Below, in pieces: positions 1 to 11,490 of a stretch of 64,000 bases of DNA; position 1 is the stretch's first letter; every line of letters begins with the position of its first letter. A program made the translations under genes and the position numbers. Origin of the DNA: Xylocopa sonorina (lineage: Eukaryota; Arthropoda; Insecta; Hymenoptera; Apidae). Under the pieces are notes generated by a model. The model worked only from the letters and a program-made list of their open reading frames with translations, had not been told where the DNA came from and did no database searches. Where the stretch lies: NCBI RefSeq assembly GCF_050948175.1, contig NC_135194.1, positions 9,788,033 through 9,852,032 of the forward strand. The letters are read 5' to 3'.

Positions 1-2830
1 ACGGTGTGATACGTAATGGACCCGCACAGCGGAACCCGCAGCGGATGTACCCGCCATCTGCAAGAGCGCGATGGCGTGCGGTAAGGCCTCGCGATTCTCG
101 CGTGATTCCTTTGGAGGCTATGATAACGCAGGCTACGTGATAATACAGGTAACGGCACCGCAATAACGAAGAAAAAATAACGCTTTCACGGGGACCAAAT
201 TGCCGTGGGATAGCCGGTTGTACAACGTTTCAATAATTCGCCACAACGACCGATACACCTTTCGCTTGTATGCGAACGCCTTATCATTTGAATGAACCCA
301 ATAATGGTAGCCTTAATTAATTCTGGGCGATACGGTAAGATTGGGGAAAACGGAAGTAAATATAGCCGCTTGCGTGGACAATCTTTTGGATTCTAGCGTT
401 TCTAAGTGGCTTTGTTTGATACCAAGGCAAGTGCAGGTTGTTCGATGGAGAATGGCACTTTATACGACGATACAATTGAATTCTGTACGAGTGATGTTTA
501 AAGAAAAATAGCGAACGTAACGAAGTTGTTTGATGTTCAGGAATAACGAATTGTACTATTAGATTTGATGATTTACTCGAGCCTAACTAAAAGAGCTGTT
601 GCGAAAGGGTTATTATATTGCTTTGACATTAGGAGAAAGGCGTAAATTAATTTTAAACTACCCGACTACTCGAAGGCGTCTTCTGTGTCACGTGCATAGA
701 TAGAAGCAAGTCTCAGCACACACGTACACTTGGAAATTGATTCTAATGCAGAGGGAACGTTTCGCACAACTGGCGTTCTCAATTGACATTTAAGTAAACC
801 ATTATTTGTACGCAAAAATACTTGAAGCGTGGACCGAGCATTAATTCGCGCTCAACGGAGAATACAATCATGAAAATCTAATTTGCTGGAAGGTGCGACA
901 AATTTGTTACGATGCATATCGCGAGGCACTCTCAACATTTCAACGGTACTAAAAAAAAAAAAAAGAAAAATTGCGATACCACGTCCGTTCGGAACAGCAT
1001 GAAAAATTATACACGGTATTCTTGGCGTGTCCCGGAAACTTCAGCGTATTTTAATTAGAGCTTGCGGTTATAGTCACGTTAGCCAGGTAGCCACTTCGCA
1101 AACTTTACCCGCGTGAAGTTCACCAGGAATGCTTACACGTGTGCTGAGCGTCATGGAAAAAATAATGACGACGCCGCTAATTTGACCGCCGCATCGACTG
1201 GTACTTAAGGACGAGGAAGAGAGAAAAAGAAGAAAACGAAAAATTATTCGCCCGTTGCAACGATTACGATCCACGATACTTTCTCCGTTCAATGTCTACG
1301 CGTTCACACTGTAATAAATTTTGTTCAACATTTTTCATACCATTCAGCGAACAAACTAGAGTTCGTCGCCATTGCTAGTTCCTTCAAAGTCCACTGGAGA
1401 ATTCAAATTTGTCTAGAGTCCAAAAAGCAGACTGTTTTCTTTGTAAGAAGCTACGATACTCCAACAAGACAGCGACAATTCGAAACGACACTGTTCGATG
1501 GACCGAGAGGAACGATTCGAATCGAGTCGCGCGCGAAACATGGCGCTTTCGATCTCGTCTCTACCATCGTCGACGTTACTCGAGTACCAAGCGCGCTTCG
1601 ACAGTTCTATGCTGTAAGTCCGTCTAAATATAGCGGAACGATGTAATTACATTGATCATTTCCAGACTATAATGCTGGCTATATCCCCGGAAACCTTCGA
1701 AGTTACGTTGAGCCACGGTAACAAAGGTATCGTTATCCAATGCCGTGTGAATGCTTCTTAAGTTGTCGCGACGCGATTATTGGAAAGCGGTCGGAGTTTT
1801 GCAGAGTGTATTCGAGATTCATGAAAGTAAAAGTATTTTTCTAACCATTCTCGCGATGTATAGAGTCGAGTTTTAAATGAATACAATGACTTTAACACGA
1901 AATTGATCCAAAATTCTTAAGTTGATTCATTCTGCTCTTCCAAACTTTTGACAGATTCTTCAAATAATTTCTTTCGAAAATGAGCACGTCAGATTTAAAA
2001 CAATGAAGGAAAAAAAATCGAGGGCCAAGCGTTTATAGAACTAGTCGATAACTACTACTTCAATAACGTCTGAGCTTGACGACTCCACGCATTTTCTTCT
2101 TTCCGCTCGCGCGAACTCCTCTTCAACATCACTTCTGCTTAGCAGATACACTATGTATAAACACGTTTGTAAAGTTTGTTATCAGAAGCGCAGCCTTTGT
2201 TGCGCGTATGTACCAGCTCGTACACCGATTAATGGGACTATATATACGTATGCATACCTGTACGCATTCGTCAGAAACTTGCCAACTCTAAATTGCTAAC
2301 TCCGTTGCCCCGTAATGGACTCTACACTTGGCCATGTTTAGACTCGCGGAACTTTTACCCTGTGGACACTGTTTCGAGTGAACCCACGTGATTCCACGCG
2401 ACTCTGTGTCAAGAACTTTGTAATTCGAGTACTTTCGGTAACGATTATACGGTTTAGGTGAGAACGTACGAGTGCTGAAGATAATTATTTAGAGCAGGAT
2501 CCTGCGCACCGGTTTTGATGAGGTTCGAGTATATTCTCAAGGTAAACATCCTCGGCCATTTCATTAGAGGGTGAGTCACCGATGTTAATAATTAAAGCTG
2601 AATTTTATTTCTTTCTAACTTTCCATCGTTGGACGTTGCTCGTAAATAATCTTTTTCAGTGTATCTCGTACAATATCAACTAATTCCGATTTAACAATAA
2701 TTATGACAAGTATAGAACCCTGGTAAAGGTGTAATTTGTTCCAGGATTAAAGGAATCGGTATTAGGTTAAAAAATTTCTGAGAAATACCAAGAAACCCGT
2801 GGAACGCAATGTCAAATGTCACGTCCGCGA
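1..2830. other. noncoding, AT-leaning sequence
   Basis: No open frame longer than about 72 codons and nothing protein-like was seen. The only simple feature is a 14-base A run at 951-964. A short direct repeat (ACCCGCACAGCGGA then ACCCGCAGCGGA) lies within the first 50 bases. Intergenic or intronic by default. Confidence 0.6.
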
Positions 2831-3029
2831 TGTATCATCTTCATAATTCTCATTGCAACAATGTTCGTCCCTCCCTAATCTTCCCAATCTTTCCACGATC
2901 CCACGAGGACTTTCTAAATCGGTATTTCAGTTACACGGGACGCGACCTTCGTTGAAGAGGGGAAAAAAAGGTACGAAAAGAAAAAAAGTAACGAGAAGGA
3001 ACTGCTCGCGCGATGAAATGAAGATCCGC

Positions 3030-3051
3030 GGGCCGGGAGGCGGGGGAGGGG
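3030..3051 (+). other. G-quadruplex-prone run
   Basis: Four runs of three or more G (3030-3032, 3035-3037, 3042-3046, 3048-3051) separated by loops of 1 to 4 bases fit the G3+ quadruplex pattern on the plus strand. Confidence 0.5.
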
Positions 3052-3925
3052 CGCAAAAACTCGTACCCTTTAATCGCGAGGAAGAAAAAGTGCAGGAACT
3101 CCGCGTATCCCGCAAATTAAACGTGCTACGATGCGCCCAGCTGACCTTTGCTTCACACCCGTCGCTTTATCTCGCAATGTTCCCTTTGCACTTTCAAACG
3201 CACAGCTCCGCCTTACCCACGCAAAAAAGGACATTTCCTCTGGCTTTTAGCGCGCACCGTGCGCCGTTCGAAACATGGCCGTCGCCGCGCAACGTTACCA
3301 AGCCCGATTACGCAACTCCTGACGCATTCGACGCGGATTCGTTCGAGGATACCTTAATCATAGACGGCATATCGCTCGTTCCGCCGTAACAGTATCGTAG
3401 AACCCGCGTGAGAGGCGCAGACTTTTTATTTTCAACGGGGAGGGCGGCGGAAAACGCGCGTTCGATTGTTTGGGATCATTATAATTTTGTGAGAATTTCA
3501 CGCTGCAATTGATTCGGTATATCCTTCTCTCTTCCTCTCTTTTTGTCCAGCGAACTTTCTATATTAATAATTTCAAACACAACGAACATGCAGGTCTATC
3601 TCCGTTGCTGGAACTAACTGATTGTGCCCATTGTTTTTGCAATTAAATTATTATGTAACATTAGACTAGCTGTGTGCGAATTTTACACAGCTACGGTCCC
3701 AATTTCCCAATGGTAGAATAAAACGAATGTTTTAGAACAGTCTTATACTTCGAAGTCAGACTAATCCATGTATTTTACCATTTCTGTACAATTTCTTCTT
3801 TATTCTTATTTCAACTCCACTAGAAATTACTTCGAACCCCGAAATAAAACTACTCCCATCATCGTGGATTCCTTTAAGTCGCGCGTCTTACGACACGCGA
3901 ACAACTTCTCCCGCGGCAGGGTACC

Positions 3926-3936
3926 AAAATGGCGGC
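3926..3936 (+). promoter_or_regulatory. YY1/Pho-type site AAAATGGCGGC
   Basis: The 11-mer AAAATGGCGGC matches the YY1/Pleiohomeotic consensus, whose core is GCCAT read on the other strand. It lies in a GC-rich block, where such sites often sit near transcription starts. Binding is inferred from the motif only. The same 11-mer recurs at 50898-50908. Confidence 0.3.
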
Positions 3937-4280
3937 AGTTTTCGGACGGAGCCGCGTTAGAGCGCGCGCCCCTTTACGTAAGCGCCGTTCGCGGCGGTGG
4001 TCCGTGATTCGCGTCATTCCAGGGGTTTTCTTCGGGTCAATCCGGTTAGAACGTGGGCACGCACGCGTGCCTCCGACACGGGCACTGTGACTAAACCGTG
4101 GAATCGGTTTAATGTTAAACAGTCCGCCGGCCAGCTACGCAATTAGATTACGCGGGGACGATAAACGGCCGCGAGCCGCTCTTCCTGGCCGCAGGCTTGG
4201 CTTTCACGAGCGCGGAGGCCTCGCGAGAAACCGAACCACGCGATAGGCTCGTCAGCCACGCTCGACGACGCTCCTCGCCG

Positions 4281-4340
4281 CGAGCTTATTGGCCGTTGAT
4301 GTCCGCCGTTCAATTCCCCCTCGCAATAAATCACCCTGTA
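4281..4340 (-). mobile_element. possible transposon end carried inside the tandem unit
   Basis: The sequence ends in TCACCCTGTA at 4331-4340. Read on the minus strand this is TACAGGGTGA, the same start as the relics at 45973 and 55179. No matching opposite end or transposase was found nearby, so this would be a truncated end. The nine-base match alone could be chance; repeated use in one window makes it more likely real. A second copy lies at 4522-4581 through the tandem duplication. Confidence 0.3.
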
Positions 4341-4763
4341 CTTTGTGCACGAAACGTATCTTCGGGAACGGTGTCTTTCGAGGCGTCCCAGGCCTTTCAA
4401 TCTCGATCGAATTCGAAAAATGCCAAAAATGCCACTTCTCCTCCACTGTTTGTTTAAATCGCGAACAGTTTCGGATCTGCGAGCTGGAATTTATACTTGG
4501 ACCGACTGTGTACGCGTTACGCGAGCTTATTGGCCGTTGATGTCTGCCGTTCAATTCCCCCTCGCAATAAATCACCCTGTACTTTGTGCACGAAACGTAT
4601 CTTCGGGAACGGTGTCTTTCGAGGCGTCCCAGGCCTTTCAATCTCGATCGAATTCGAAAAATGCCAAAAATGCCACTTCTCCTCCACTGTTTGTTTAAAT
4701 CGGGAACAGTTTCGGATCTGCGAGCTGGAATTTATACTTGGAACGACTGTGTACGCGTTACGC
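4281..4763. repeat. recent tandem duplication, two 241-bp units
   Basis: The unit starting CGAGCTTATTGGCCGTTGAT at 4281 starts again at 4522, and both copies run to TACGCGTTACGC. By eye the copies differ at only three positions (near 4303, 4462 and 4506 in copy 1), so they are close to 99 percent identical and the duplication is recent. The 241-base period is not a multiple of three and no frame continues usefully through it, so it is not a coding repeat. Each unit contains CACCCTGTA, the end sequence of a transposon type seen elsewhere in the window (45973, 55179). Confidence 0.92.
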
Positions 4764-7323
4764 AGGATGTTTGGCTCTTTAAAGAAATTGGGCTCGTAAA
4801 AAATTGGTTTATAGGGGTCGTGGGTGATTTGGTTTTTGAGAGAAGGCGGTTTATGGGGGTTATCGCTGCGCGAGAGAGATTTCGACGTTTTCTAGAGGAT
4901 TTTTTTGATGAAACGATGGCAAATTTGAAGATTTAATTGATGTGTATTTAGTATCTACTGTGTCAAGTATTTACACGTTTGATATAGCAACGTATCGATG
5001 AAGAGAGGCGAGTAAATGGCTGATAGCGAGAGAGCAACAAAATTTTAATACGTCGAGAGCATCGAGGCACTCAAAGTGGTACAATAAAACTACATACGCG
5101 ATGTTTAAACTAATTAAGGGAACATTTAACGAAGAAATGTTCACACCAGGGAAAAAGAAGAAGCTTTAAAATATACGTAACTTCTCTCTTTCTCTTTAGA
5201 TACTAATTAGAAATATTATTACACCAGATGCGTAGAATATAAATTACAGTATAATCTGTTTGGTTAGCGTTATGAAAGAATCGTATAAGAGCTAGTTAGA
5301 GACTAAACAGAGCATTATGCTGATCCGTAGAAATTAAAAGTCGTCGTAAATTTTTATAGCCCTCTTTACATACATAAGCTAATTCCGTGATACTTTCGCG
5401 ATAAACTACGCAAGCGGCAATTTAGAGTTAATAGTAGGCTCATATGCATATAGTGGAGTTCTTCTTAATTTATTACTATATAATTGCATCCGCTGTTAGA
5501 CGAGCGCCTAAGTGATAACACTATGATAGTGGGATAATAAGCTAATTATCAAAGTAACCACAATTTTTATTACAATTACAAAATTATTTTCTGATTTGAA
5601 AACTAATCTATCTTACACTCCTGGTCTCGTCCATTTTCGCCCGCGAGTGCTGCGGGGGGTCGCGTTTTCAATTATCAGTTAATTTTGTTCGAATTAATTA
5701 GGCGAAGATCGCTACGATTTTAAGACATGCGTACCTACTAATTAAATGCAATTTAACGTCGACATTTTAATAGCAGCAGCTCCTTTTTATTTTGATCCGC
5801 GAAGTGATATCGGGATGGAAAAAAGTGAACAGCTTCTTCGCTTAACGCAAACGTAGCGCAATTTTGTTAATTGTATAACGCAATAAAATGAAACGCGTCG
5901 GAGACCAAAGTTGGAAAGTGTAACAATGGATTACCAAAGTAAGCGACCAGATAAAGAGAGGAGTGGAACTTTTGATTGCAATAAAAAGGAAGTACAACGG
6001 TTTAACGAGGTTTTAACTTTTTTACGAGTTCTTTAGGATCCAAATAAGGATGCATTTCGCTGTTTGCTCGAGGGCCTCCCGTTGAACAAACAGGGTGCGA
6101 AAATTTTACCATTTTCGCTTATCGAACGCTCAACCGTGTTACGTTAAACGCTCTTTCTATCAGCGAACGAAATTCCGAGGGGAAATTTGACACCTGTAAA
6201 TTTGTTCGAATATCGAGATAAAACTGTCCGATAACCCTTTTCAGATATCAGTTAACCGTTAGCCGCTCACGTCACTTTACGAGTTATCAAATATTTTATA
6301 TCTCCTAAACTTACTGAATTTCTACGCGTGAAACCCCGTTGCACACAGTATATACGTTGTTACACCCGATAAAATCTAATACTTCGAAATAATTAACACG
6401 CGCAAAATAAATTTTGAACGGTTACGAGTAAAGCATGTTAACACGACTGTTCGACCATGCCAAGATTTTTCCACGTTCGCGATTTATCAAAGTGCAAATG
6501 CGAAGATATCGAGCAACGTTAATATTAATGAACACGCTACGTGTTCTATTTATTGTAACAAATTAATTATACAATATATATAGAGATAATCTACATAGAT
6601 AGAGGAAATTTCTATAAACAATTTCGCGTTATTATCGTTATTGACCATCGAAATGTACTTATCATCGTACTCGTCTAAAATTGATTTAAAATTATGATAA
6701 CAATTCGAGTTAACATTCGTGGTGAAAGACACGTGTGCTAGGAACGTAAGCGCGAATTTCCTTTTTTTAAAGATAAAAACAGTTTCTGTCGTTAGAGCGT
6801 AGAGTGATAGTTAAATGGGCACCTTTTTATTTTATCGCGTAGCAGGATAGTTTATCGAACTAAACTAACGCAATTAAGCGTTAAATAGCGATAGAAGCCC
6901 TCCACGTGCGATTTGAAACATTCCATTTGTCTCGCAGAGCGGACGTGCGTACGCAGAAATGAAATTGACGAGGCTGGTCGCCGGTTTGAAATTTGGCTTA
7001 CGCGCACCACGCGGTTATATCTAATTGGAAGCAATAAAAAACTAAGATGTGCAATAAGGCAACCCGTAAGTTATATTTAAACGTTATCTCTCGATTTGGC
7101 GGCGTATTATAAACACATTTGCATTATATAACTGGTTGCTTAGATTGTGGTCTATGCAGTTTACACGTGTACCACCGCGATAACGCTTTGCGTCGAAGAA
7201 AGTTATAAACAACCATGTCAAACGGAACGTAATCAGCACTTTCAACGGAGGCCCGTATACGATACGATTCCCTAAGCGACAATAAACGAACGTTGCTCAG
7301 GTATCAGCAAAAATCTCCACCAT
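4764..7323. other. AT-rich noncoding DNA
   Basis: Long AT-rich stretch with only short chance open frames (60 codons or fewer). No repeat, RNA gene or protein-like segment was recognised. Confidence 0.6.
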
Positions 7324-7590
7324 CTCGTTCCAAACTCTTAATCCCAAGTAGCAATTAAAAGCAACGGAATTTTAAATATTAACAACTATATCTTAATTTC
7401 CAAATTCTCATGTTTCCTCGAGCAGCCACTGACCCATCGCGAGAGGACCAATTAGTAATTGTGTTGCTCATTCCAAACTCTTAATCCCAAATAACAATAA
7501 AAAAAAAGGAATTTTAAATATTATTAACTATATTTTAACTTCGAAATTTACGTGTTTCTTCGAGCAACCACCAACGCATCGCGAGAGAAC
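7324..7590. repeat. diverged tandem duplication, 143-bp spacing
   Basis: Copy 1 (about 7324-7448) and copy 2 (about 7467-7590) share the block CCAAACTCTTAATCCCAA, then GGAATTTTAAATATTA, then CTCGAGCA or TTCGAGCA, then CATCGCGAGAG, in the same order at a constant offset near 143 bases. They differ by many substitutions and small indels, so this duplication is older than the one at 4281. It is AT-rich and shows no coding frame. Confidence 0.85.
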
Positions 7591-7594
7591 GCGT

Positions 7595-8182
7595 TTGGAA
7601 AAGTTGGAGAATTCCAGGGTAATGGAACGGTGGGTGCCAGCACCCACGCGGGGCACCCCAGCCACCGCGCGACGCGAAATTGCCGCCGCGGCTTTTTATA
7701 CGCCGCCAAAAGTTAAACTCTGGCTAATTGGCCCCTTTCATATCGCGCGATCGCGAAAGTGTTTTCCCCACAGCACTGGGACACGCGCATCGCCGTGCAT
7801 CGTTGTTTTTCCCGCGTTTCATCCGCGCTTTCATTCTCGCTCGTCCGCGAAGCGCAACCCCGCGGAACGCACCCTCCAACCCTTGCGACTGGCGAACGCG
7901 TCCACGTTGAGAGACAGTAATAATTTTGCGCACGCATCGAAGCTGCCATCGAATGTTAACGCGTGCCGGTTATCTTTGTACAAACAATCGCGTAGCAGTG
8001 CCGTGAATTCCGTCGAGAAAGGCATTACAGAGGCCGCGGTTTCTTATCGACGACTGTTGCTGCACGCTCGTTCGTATCATTTTTTTCTAGTATCGCCCGC
8101 GCCACTCTCGTCGAAACCTATTTTGCATAATTTTCCGACGTATCGTCTGATACTCGCCGTTTCGAGCCAGCGCATAAATTAA
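7595..8182 (+). other. GC-rich block with a 195-codon open frame, probably not a gene
   Basis: An open frame of 195 codons starts at ATG 7595 and spans a CpG-dense block. Its product is rich in Arg, Ser, Ala and Pro with no domain, signal or pattern I recognise. Several other frames on both strands are also open here, which points to base composition rather than coding selection. A small exon inside it cannot be excluded. The block itself may be regulatory. Confidence 0.3.
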
Positions 8183-10850
8183 GTCGCGACTTTTTTTTCG
8201 TTAACCCTGGTTGAATTTAAACGAGCGAAACGTTGGCAGAGGTTCGACGGAATAATAACAGCGTTTAGTATATGTAAATTCCGTGCGATTCGAGCGATCG
8301 TAACTGTAGTATTAATTAACGTTTTGTTGGTTAATTGTCGCGAGTTTAGACACGTACCGTGTATAAATTGCACGCATAATTTGCCGCTATCAATTCCCTC
8401 GTAATCAATGCGGTGGAAAAAGAGGATGAATGTTATTATAAACAAGTAGAATGGTGTTTGATTAATTTATATTGCCGCGGAAAAAAAAACTGGACCTGTG
8501 TTCTGCGGCGACTTTTGACCCGGATAAACGATACATACGAGCGAGAGTAAAAGAATCCGCGAGAGAATTCTGAAAATACCAGTGGAGAACGGATTTCGTG
8601 AATTTGTACCCGATTTTTGTGTCTGCATCTTGTATGGGGCGAGCTGCTGCGCACTGCTTTGTTACTGATATTGGTCTATGTAGATGAAGATTTATTACGA
8701 GTCTGCGATGTCAATTTAACGCGAGTGAGATGCTTTATATGGCACTGGTGAATCATTAACGATGTGGAATATTTGACGGAAATAATCTTTCGATTAATAA
8801 ATAAATACGCGAGAGAAGTGAAGTACATGTGCGATGCACAATTCGCTGGTTTGGAGCAGGGAACACGTACCAATGTACAATATGTTAGTCTACATTAGGT
8901 CTTGTTCTATTTCTATCGTTCATTTCAACTGCTAAAATGAACTAAAATGATTGCAATTACAGTTTCACTGTTTTAAATTAGATATCATAGTGGTAAATCA
9001 GTGTAGATTGTAACGTGCGCCAAGGGGTACATTTGATGGGGGTAATAGCCATTTGGATATTCGACGATATTCATTTAGCCTTTGCGTTCAGTTTTTGTGA
9101 CAAATTTATGCTTACAGTTACAAAATTTGCAGCAAACATTTCACTATAATATAAGTGTCAATAATTAAGTTTTTCTATAATTTCAATGTACCTATAAATT
9201 TTCTTTTTTCATAAATCAATCAACTTTCGATACGAACGACAGAAACAAATTTTACTATTCAAATGATCAAGCCAATGATTCGATATCAATTTTGGCTGTG
9301 ACTTAACGAACATCGACGCCAATCGATATTAAAGCAGCCATAAATTAATAGTACAACAGATCCAACGAGAATGGAAAAAAAGAAATATGGAAGTAATAAA
9401 ATCTTACGAATGTCGTCGATAATTATACCTGCCAGTAACGAACAGCGAATATCGGTAGTATTAATCCCAGTGTCGGCTCGGTTATCAACAAATCATGGCT
9501 CCTGGGGGTAGAAATCGGACCACGGTATCAATTAACAAAATAATACCCCTAAATTCAACGGTCCCTAACAATCGTTTGATTACGACTCGTTGCGATTACC
9601 CACGTTTAGGCGATTATTTTACACGTGCTCGAATGTTGAATTTTTTCTAAAATTCTACGAATTTTTAAAGTCCACCTTGCCTTCCAATCCATCGTGGCTG
9701 TCGTAATAGTTTAATTGATCGAATGAGAGAACGAAAGAACAATAGTTTTCCTCGAGTGTTCCAAAACTGTTGCCCAAAGTTGCTAATAAGGTACGCAGTA
9801 ATTGCGTTAATGAGGTCTGTGGATGTCGCAGATTAGAAGAAACAGAAGAATAAAATTCTTGGGTATTGTTTGGTTGTTACTCGAGGAAAGACTGTTCCGT
9901 TATCTTGTCTGGTATTTAAATAATTTTCAATAAGACGTATGTTTAGATTCGTGTGCAAGTATAATGTTTTTCTGTCTACAGTGACTCAACGTAGTTGGCT
10001 TTTAGAATATTAAGCGTGACATCATCCTGAAATGTTTCAACACCGATAGTGCGAATTGAAACTTTACACTGCGTACGAATCGTATGTGCACTTTTTGTTA
10101 GGGCTGTTGCAAGTGATCTTAAACGGTTGTTGCGGGCAATGCTTTGAGAAATTGCGATAGTAATGCGGTTAAGTGGGTATTCGATCCATAAGAACAGATT
10201 ACGAGCGTTTCTTTATTCAACCCTTTATAATAAGCAACGACGATGTGATTCAGTGTGCAATTAAATTTCAAAGTGTTTCAGAGTTTCTACATAATATCAT
10301 CGATTAGAATTAAATCAATCGTAAATCTTTTCAATAATTTTCTACATTTTGAAAAGAACAAAAATTGCAATTTAAAGACGAAGGATTCAAAATAGAAATA
10401 TTAAACATTTTACGCGATAAAATAGTATAAACAAATATATACAGTTTGAAATCGAATTTACCCTTCGTCTACCCACAGAAGTAACCCCTTTAACCTCATC
10501 AGAACCTTAGAAATCTGTTCGATTCGGACATACAACGTTCGTACTTTAGCTTTACATCCGACAAATTGTTTTCAAATAGTGATACAATTTCATCGACCAC
10601 TATAATAATAAGAATAAAGACTAGCAACATTTAAGTAGTAACAGCAACAAAAATCAGGATCTAAATCGTCACGGTTGTCCGTTCGAAAGTGCCTCTATCC
10701 ACAGCTATCAATTTCTCGTGTCAAAGGCCAGTACGACCAACATAAACCATTGTTATCGTCCCCACCGACTGACCAGCTCTTACCACATTAGCGCGTGGAT
10801 ATTTCAAAGAATGTCCATACTATCTACCTGGCGAACAGAGTACTTCGTTC
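8183..10850. other. AT-rich noncoding DNA
   Basis: Only short frames; no recognisable repeat, RNA or coding segment. Composition is AT-rich throughout. Confidence 0.6.
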
Positions 10851-11490
10851 GGAGTTTCGCGCGCGTTTCTTCGTAGCTCACCCCCTGACGCCTACGCGAG
10901 TACCCTGCGCGCATCGCGTCGCGAGTCTAACAGGATGAAGAGCGATCAACAATTTCCAGAGGACATTCCGTGGTAACCTTCCGTCCGATCGTGCCATCAA
11001 TCCCGCGACAGTGCACCAACATCGCGTCTCTATCGGTCGAGAACGATCCCGCTTAATCACAGCCTATTCGAGGCATTAAAAAACGCGGCTCGTTTATCCG
11101 TGTCGCGCGGTTTTTCAGGCGAAATTACACGGAAGGGTGTCACGCGTTAACGCGGCTATCAATTTCCCGCGCGGTAACTTAATTATCCGTTAATTGCGAA
11201 GTTGTATTACGCGTCGCGTATAAATCATAGGGATGTTCACGCGTGCAGAGCCGCGGAGACGTGTTACCTCGGTATCTGGCCGGGGACCACGAATTCGACG
11301 GGTTTACAAGCCACGACGATTCTAATGGGCCGCGTAATTGCCGGCACGACCGGGGAAATTACTTGAAAATCGAGGGCCACGTTTTATTAATGCGCCGCGT
11401 AAATCCGTTCCGAGGAATCGTAAAGGCAACGCTAATTAACACACACGTGCGTGATTATTGCCCGGCTGACGCGCCGTTCGTTCCGTAACT
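10850..11490. other. CpG-dense GC-rich block
   Basis: G+C and CpG rise sharply here against AT-rich flanks. Short open frames exist on both strands without protein character. It may be a regulatory element or an unmethylated CpG block; nothing more specific is visible. Confidence 0.35.

Larger units (their letters stand above)
2840..4140. other. GC-rich, CpG-dense block without a clear gene
   Basis: This block is richer in G+C and CpG than its flanks and holds an open frame at 2853-3389 (178 codons, plus strand) that is arginine, lysine and proline rich and matches no family I recognise. Frames on both strands are open because stops are rare in such DNA. In insects, isolated CpG-dense blocks like this are often promoters or enhancers; that role is inferred. 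A G-quadruplex-prone run and an ATGGCGGC site lie inside it and are listed separately. Confidence 0.4.

Noticed and set aside
7595..8182. 195-codon plus-strand frame
   Set aside because: CpG-dense block with multiple overlapping open frames; composition is Arg/Ser/Ala/Pro-rich and no family is recognisable.
8730..8760. ATGGCACTGGTGAATCATT, resembling the start of the miR-263 mature sequence
   Set aside because: The match ends after about ten bases and no hairpin was seen around it.
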